Below, piece after piece: positions 60,716 through 64,000 of a DNA stretch of 64,000 nt. The position numbers and the translations under genes are program-made. The stretch's first letter is position 1; each line of letters starts with the position of its first letter. The DNA comes from UBA1672 sp050633505. GTDB taxonomy: Bacteria; Pseudomonadota; Alphaproteobacteria; Micavibrionales; Micavibrionaceae. A model generated the notes under the pieces. The model did not search any database. It saw nothing but the letters and a program-made list of their open reading frames with translations, and had not been told where the DNA came from. The stretch is taken from contig JBOEGQ010000004.1 of assembly GCA_050633505.1 (NCBI GenBank), forward strand, positions 496,001 through 560,000, written 5' to 3'.

Positions 60716-61534
60716 TTGCAAAGTTTCATATCACACGGTGTAAATATCTCTTATCTGACAGTTTCACCGCATTATGCGGTTGAAAACAAAGATAAAAGCC
60801 AGCAACCTCCTTTGAGAAAAAAAACTGTTATAATTTGGGCACATGGATGGGGGCAAACCCATGAAAGCTTTATGCCGCTTGTTACTCCCCTATCCTCCTT
60901 TGCACATCATATCATTCTGGATTTGCCCGGCTTTGGCGTTTCAGACCTACCGCCGGAAGATTGGGGAACGCAACACTATGCCGATGCCATTGCCACATGG
61001 ATTAAAGAACAGGAGTTTTCGTCCGTCATATGGATCGGACATTCATTTGGTTGCCGCGTTGGCGTCCAGATGGCCGCCCGCCACCCTGAACTCATCTCAA
61101 ATATGGCATTAATTTCAGGTGCGGGATTAAAACGCAAACGCCCTATCCATAAAAAAGCATATTTCTTCTGCCGCATCCGGTTATTTAAGCTCTTGCGTCG
61201 CTTTATTCCCGAAGGAAAATTAAAAGACAAACTAATAGGAATATTCGGTAGTGCGGATTACCAATCGGCCGGAAACTTACGCAAAATTTTCGTACGTGTT
61301 GTGAATGAAGATTTGTCTGAACAGGCAGAAAAAATCCAATGCCCCGTCACCTTGATCTACGGAAATCAGGATACAGAAACACCGCCGGAATTTGGTGAAC
61401 GATATTCCCGCTTGATTAAACACTCAAAATTATTTCTATTAGACGGACAAGATCACTATAGCGTCCTGCAAAACGGACGGCATCAGGTCATTAAGATCAT
61501 AAGTGACATCATTAAGGATCAAACAGTTCAATGA
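60716..61534 (+). CDS. Alpha/beta hydrolase
   Basis: 272 residues starting with TTG at 60716, six bases after AAAAGGGGG. Residues form a complete alpha/beta hydrolase: IIWAHGWGQTHESF (oxyanion), the nucleophile elbow IGHSFGCRVG with Ser, an Asp in NQDTETPPEF and the His in DGQDHYSVLQN. A basic lid segment lies in the middle (KRKRPIHKKAYFFC). There is no signal peptide. The stop overlaps the start of the following Mur-ligase gene by four bases, which implies co-translation. The substrate is unknown; context suggests a wall precursor or lipid-linked intermediate. Confidence 0.85.
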   Translation: MQSFISHGVNISYLTVSPHYAVENKDKSQQPPLRKKTVIIWAHGWGQTHESFMPLVTPLSSFAHHIILDLPGFGVSDLPPEDWGTQHYADAIATWIKEQEFSSVIWIGHSFGCRVGVQMAARHPELISNMALISGAGLKRKRPIHKKAYFFCRIRLFKLLRRFIPEGKLKDKLIGIFGSADYQSAGNLRKIFVRVVNEDLSEQAEKIQCPVTLIYGNQDTETPPEFGERYSRLIKHSKLFLLDGQDHYSVLQNGRHQVIKIISDIIKDQTVQ

Positions 61535-63189
61535 TTGAAGATACAGCCATCCAAACCGTTACTCTTATTGCATTCCTTGCCTTTGCAACAAAGCGCATGA
61601 TGAATTATCTACACGCCTTGCAGCAAGACGATTATAATAATGGGCGCCTTATCAGTTGGATAATCAAGAATAAAGTATTCGATTCTCGAGTTAGCCAGTT
61701 TTTGATCATTTTAACGGGAATTACCCTTCTTACACCCATATCTTCGACGCTTTTGAATATATTTGTGTTTTTTGCATTTATCCTTGCCACATATTTCGAA
61801 AAAGACGCGCGTAAAGACACGAAAAAAAGCCTTGTTTTAACTAAAAGAGCTCGTAGAATTCTTGTAATCGGCATGATTTACAGTGCAATCAGTGCGGCAA
61901 CGGCATTTTATGTTTCTTTTCCTGCCACTTGGATACTCACGATACAACTTATCCCGCTTATGCTGATATTTGGGAATGCAACACTTGCCCCGTATGAGAT
62001 TTTCATACAAAACAAGTTTTATAATGAGGCGCAAGCAAAACTGGCGGAGATTAACCCCACCGTTGTGGCGATTACAGGATCGTATGGAAAGACATCAACC
62101 AAGCATATCTTGGCACATATCTTAAAATCCTATGCGCCAACCCTCACCACCCCCGGAAGTGTCAACACAGTCATGGGGGTAACGCGCATAATTCGCGAAC
62201 AAATGGAACCAAACCATAAGTATTTTATCACAGAAATGGGGGCATATGGCCCTGGTTCTATCGCTCGGCTTTGTGAATTTACACCACCTGATTACGGAAT
62301 CATTACATCTATCGGCCATGCGCATTATGAGCGTTTCAAATCCTTGGAAACAGTTGTCCGTGCGAAATATGAGCTGGCAAATTCGGTTCTGTCGCGCGGT
62401 GGCACGATGATCGTGCATGAGAAAACCTTAAAATACGAATACTCCAGAGACATCAGACATCAATCAATGGATCGATTTATCGCATGTGGGGAACCTATGC
62501 GTGAATATAGAAAACCCAAAACACAACAGGAATTCAGCTATCTCTCCCCCGATGATTTGCAGATCAGGTCTGTTGAACAAACGCCAAAGGGGCTTTGTAT
62601 AAATCTTCTTTGGAAAGAAGAGAAATATACACTACGCGCGCCCTTATATGGTGTACATCACGGTCATAATATTGCCTTGGCTTTTGCCTGTGCGATGACC
62701 CTTGGCATGGATGCAAAAGATATCAAAGCAGCACTGGCGAAACTACCGCAAATCCGTCACAGACTGGAAGTCAAAGCACAAGTTGACGGGTCAATCGTCA
62801 TTGATGATGCCTTTAACTCTAACCCTCCCGGGTTTAGGTCTGCCTTGCATGTTTTAGGGGTACTGGCCAGAGACCAACAGGAAAGAAAAAAGAACGCGCG
62901 CGCCATTCTTATCACACCGGGCATCGTTGAACTGGGCAGCGCACATAACGAAACACATAAAACCCTTGGCTTATTGGCAGCAGAAATTTGTGATGTCGTC
63001 CTTGTTGTGAATCCAAAACGAATCCCTAGTTTTATCGAAGGGTTTCGTGAAAAGAACGGCAAAACCCTTAAAGAATTTGAAAGCTTTGAAGACGCGCAAA
63101 AATGGACCGTTGCAAATAAGGAAGACGGTGATGTCATTCTGATTGAAAACGACTTACCAGATATTTACGAAGGTGTCTTAAAGATTTAA
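61531..63189 (+). CDS. Membrane-anchored Mur ligase family protein (MurF-like)
   Basis: 552 residues. Three to four hydrophobic helices occupy residues about 55-150, then a Mur ligase core: P-loop VAITGSYGKTSTKHIL (about 179-194), the central EMGAYGPGSIARLCEF and ITSIGHAHYERF, and the C-terminal VIDDAFNSNPPGFRSAL, which matches the MurF IDDxYNANP motif. MurF joins UDP-MurNAc-tripeptide with D-Ala-D-Ala. Normal MurF is soluble, about 450-480 residues, with no membrane anchor. It is coupled to the hydrolase and lies inside the division cluster next to ddl and murB. It may be the cell's MurF or a paralogue that ligates a lipid- or membrane-linked precursor. Confidence 0.8.
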   Translation: MIEDTAIQTVTLIAFLAFATKRMMNYLHALQQDDYNNGRLISWIIKNKVFDSRVSQFLIILTGITLLTPISSTLLNIFVFFAFILATYFEKDARKDTKKSLVLTKRARRILVIGMIYSAISAATAFYVSFPATWILTIQLIPLMLIFGNATLAPYEIFIQNKFYNEAQAKLAEINPTVVAITGSYGKTSTKHILAHILKSYAPTLTTPGSVNTVMGVTRIIREQMEPNHKYFITEMGAYGPGSIARLCEFTPPDYGIITSIGHAHYERFKSLETVVRAKYELANSVLSRGGTMIVHEKTLKYEYSRDIRHQSMDRFIACGEPMREYRKPKTQQEFSYLSPDDLQIRSVEQTPKGLCINLLWKEEKYTLRAPLYGVHHGHNIALAFACAMTLGMDAKDIKAALAKLPQIRHRLEVKAQVDGSIVIDDAFNSNPPGFRSALHVLGVLARDQQERKKNARAILITPGIVELGSAHNETHKTLGLLAAEICDVVLVVNPKRIPSFIEGFREKNGKTLKEFESFEDAQKWTVANKEDGDVILIENDLPDIYEGVLKI

Positions 63190-63210
63190 CCCACACCAAA
63201 AGGCGCTACT

Positions 63211-63241
63211 TATAAAGGGGCGGGGCGTATTAACGCGCCCC
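63211..63241 (-). terminator. Possible terminator after murB
   Basis: On the minus strand GGGGCG pairs with CGCCCC around CGTTAATA, followed by GCCCCTTTATAA. The stem encloses the murB stop codon. The T-run is short, so it may be weak. It also faces the end of the convergent MurF-like gene. Confidence 0.45.
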
Positions 63242-64000
63242 TATGCGTCTAATTTCCCAGTGCATAGTGATGCCGCATTGATCCTGGATACGTTTAATAA
63301 GTTCATCGCCTAAGTTTTCTAAATCAGAGGCTGTCGCGTCGCCATTATTGATCATAAAGTTCAAATGCTTATCACTCATACGGGCTCCACCAATTTGCAG
63401 ATCTCTACCACCAACTTTTTCGACCAATTGCCACGCCTTAGTTCCTTCTGCAAGCCCGGCCTTGCTCAACGCCTCTGCAGATGGATTGGCAAACGTTGAA
63501 CCGCCCGTCTTTTCCGAAATCGGTTGCGTAGTTTGACGCTTTGTTTTGATATCTTTAAGACGCCCCTTAACCACAGGCTTCTCTTCCACCTGACCTTGAA
63601 AGACACCAGCAAGGAAAACTGTCCCTTCGGGAACACCACAATAACGATAACGCATATCCATATCTTCCGGCATCAAAGGCAGGAATACCCCGTCCTTATC
63701 CAAGGCCATTGCACCAGCCAAAACGTCCTTGACCTCTGTTCCATATGCACCGGCATTCATACGCAAAGCGCCGCCCACCGTTCCGGGGATACCTGATAAG
63801 AATTCCAGCCCGCCAATACCAGACTTGGCCGCAGCTGCCGCAACACTACCGTTTAGCGCACCTGCACCTGCCATAATTTTTGTACCCTGCACCGATATCT
63901 CTGCAAAGGCTTTACCCAACATAACCGTAACACCGCGAATACCGCCATCACGCACAATTGTATTTGCCATTCCACCAAGAATGGTGAGTGGTTCTTCCTT
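63230..64000 (-). CDS. murB: UDP-N-acetylenolpyruvoylglucosamine reductase (partial)
   Basis: The gene runs off the right edge; its N-terminal part is outside the window. The visible frame reads KEEPLTILGGMANTIVRDGG at the edge, which is the FAD-binding region (usually ILGxGSNLLVRDGG). The FAD/NADPH region GTVGGALRMNAGAYG, the RYRYCGVPEG segment and the catalytic Ser in GSTFANPSAEAL are present, and the C-terminus ends RIGAR. MurB reduces enolpyruvyl-UDP-GlcNAc to UDP-MurNAc. ddl would normally follow directly; here two plus-strand genes lie between. Confidence 0.93.
   Translation of the reverse strand, partial: KEEPLTILGGMANTIVRDGGIRGVTVMLGKAFAEISVQGTKIMAGAGALNGSVAAAAAKSGIGGLEFLSGIPGTVGGALRMNAGAYGTEVKDVLAGAMALDKDGVFLPLMPEDMDMRYRYCGVPEGTVFLAGVFQGQVEEKPVVKGRLKDIKTKRQTTQPISEKTGGSTFANPSAEALSKAGLAEGTKAWQLVEKVGGRDLQIGGARMSDKHLNFMINNGDATASDLENLGDELIKRIQDQCGITMHWEIRRIGAR

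Noticed and set aside
1..64000. CRISPR arrays, insertion sequences and rRNA genes
   Set aside because: No regularly spaced repeats, no transposase-like protein and no ribosomal RNA sequence were seen.

Overview
The window is an AT-leaning chromosomal segment of a Gram-negative alphaproteobacterium. Lineage evidence includes a Rickettsia-type long isocitrate dehydrogenase, the three-gene proton-translocating transhydrogenase (pntAA/pntAB/pntB), an F1-ATPase zeta (DUF1476) homologue, the order ddl-ftsQ-ftsA-ftsZ-lpxC-bamD-recN-ligA, and LpxC and BamD, which imply an LPS-containing outer membrane. CheZ and a PilZ protein point to motility or c-di-GMP signalling. A Micavibrio-like or Rhodospirillales-like host is a reasonable guess, but the sequence alone does not settle genus or order.

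Layout. 1-6 kb: cheZ, an O-antigen-ligase-family membrane protein and three plus-strand proteins I do not recognise. 6-16 kb: housekeeping metabolism (acnA, metC, a CcmG-like thioredoxin with a TPR partner, a putative HExxH metallopeptidase, yggT, folD, icd) and two unknown proteins. 16.4-33.7 kb: a minus-strand podovirus (T7-like) morphogenesis and lysis cluster in almost exactly T7 gene order: portal, scaffold, major capsid protein, tail tubular A, tail tubular B, internal virion-like protein, tail fibre, small terminase-like protein, large terminase, endolysin, holin. No integrase, polymerase, primase or large internal-core protein is present. A plus-strand PilZ gene, an OmpA-like lipoprotein and an EamA transporter are embedded in it. 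Just outside its early end lies a perfect alphaproteobacterial LexA-type box (GTTC-N7-GTTC). Next comes a divergent gene in which a phage-repressor-type HTH domain is fused to orotate phosphoribosyltransferase (PyrE).

34.9-38.1 kb: nadK, a single-domain response regulator, purC, DUF1476, bolA and grxD. 38.1-44 kb: the rod-shape operon mreB-mreC-mreD-mrdA-rodA on the minus strand, with rpmJ. 44.1-49.2 kb: the pnt operon with an extra secreted protein inserted before pntB, an alpha/beta hydrolase and a small conserved protein. 49.2-64 kb: the division/envelope cluster read leftward (murB partial, ddl, ftsQ, ftsA, ftsZ, lpxC, bamD, recN, ligA). It is interrupted at 60.7-63.2 kb by a plus-strand pair, an alpha/beta hydrolase and a membrane-anchored MurF-like ligase.

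Most noteworthy for follow-up: (1) the compact phage-structural cluster, which looks like a domesticated or gene-transfer-agent-like particle locus under possible SOS control; (2) the HTH-PyrE fusion that could be its regulator; (3) the PilZ gene and a nested palindromic element inside the capsid region; (4) the hydrolase/membrane Mur ligase pair in the dcw cluster.
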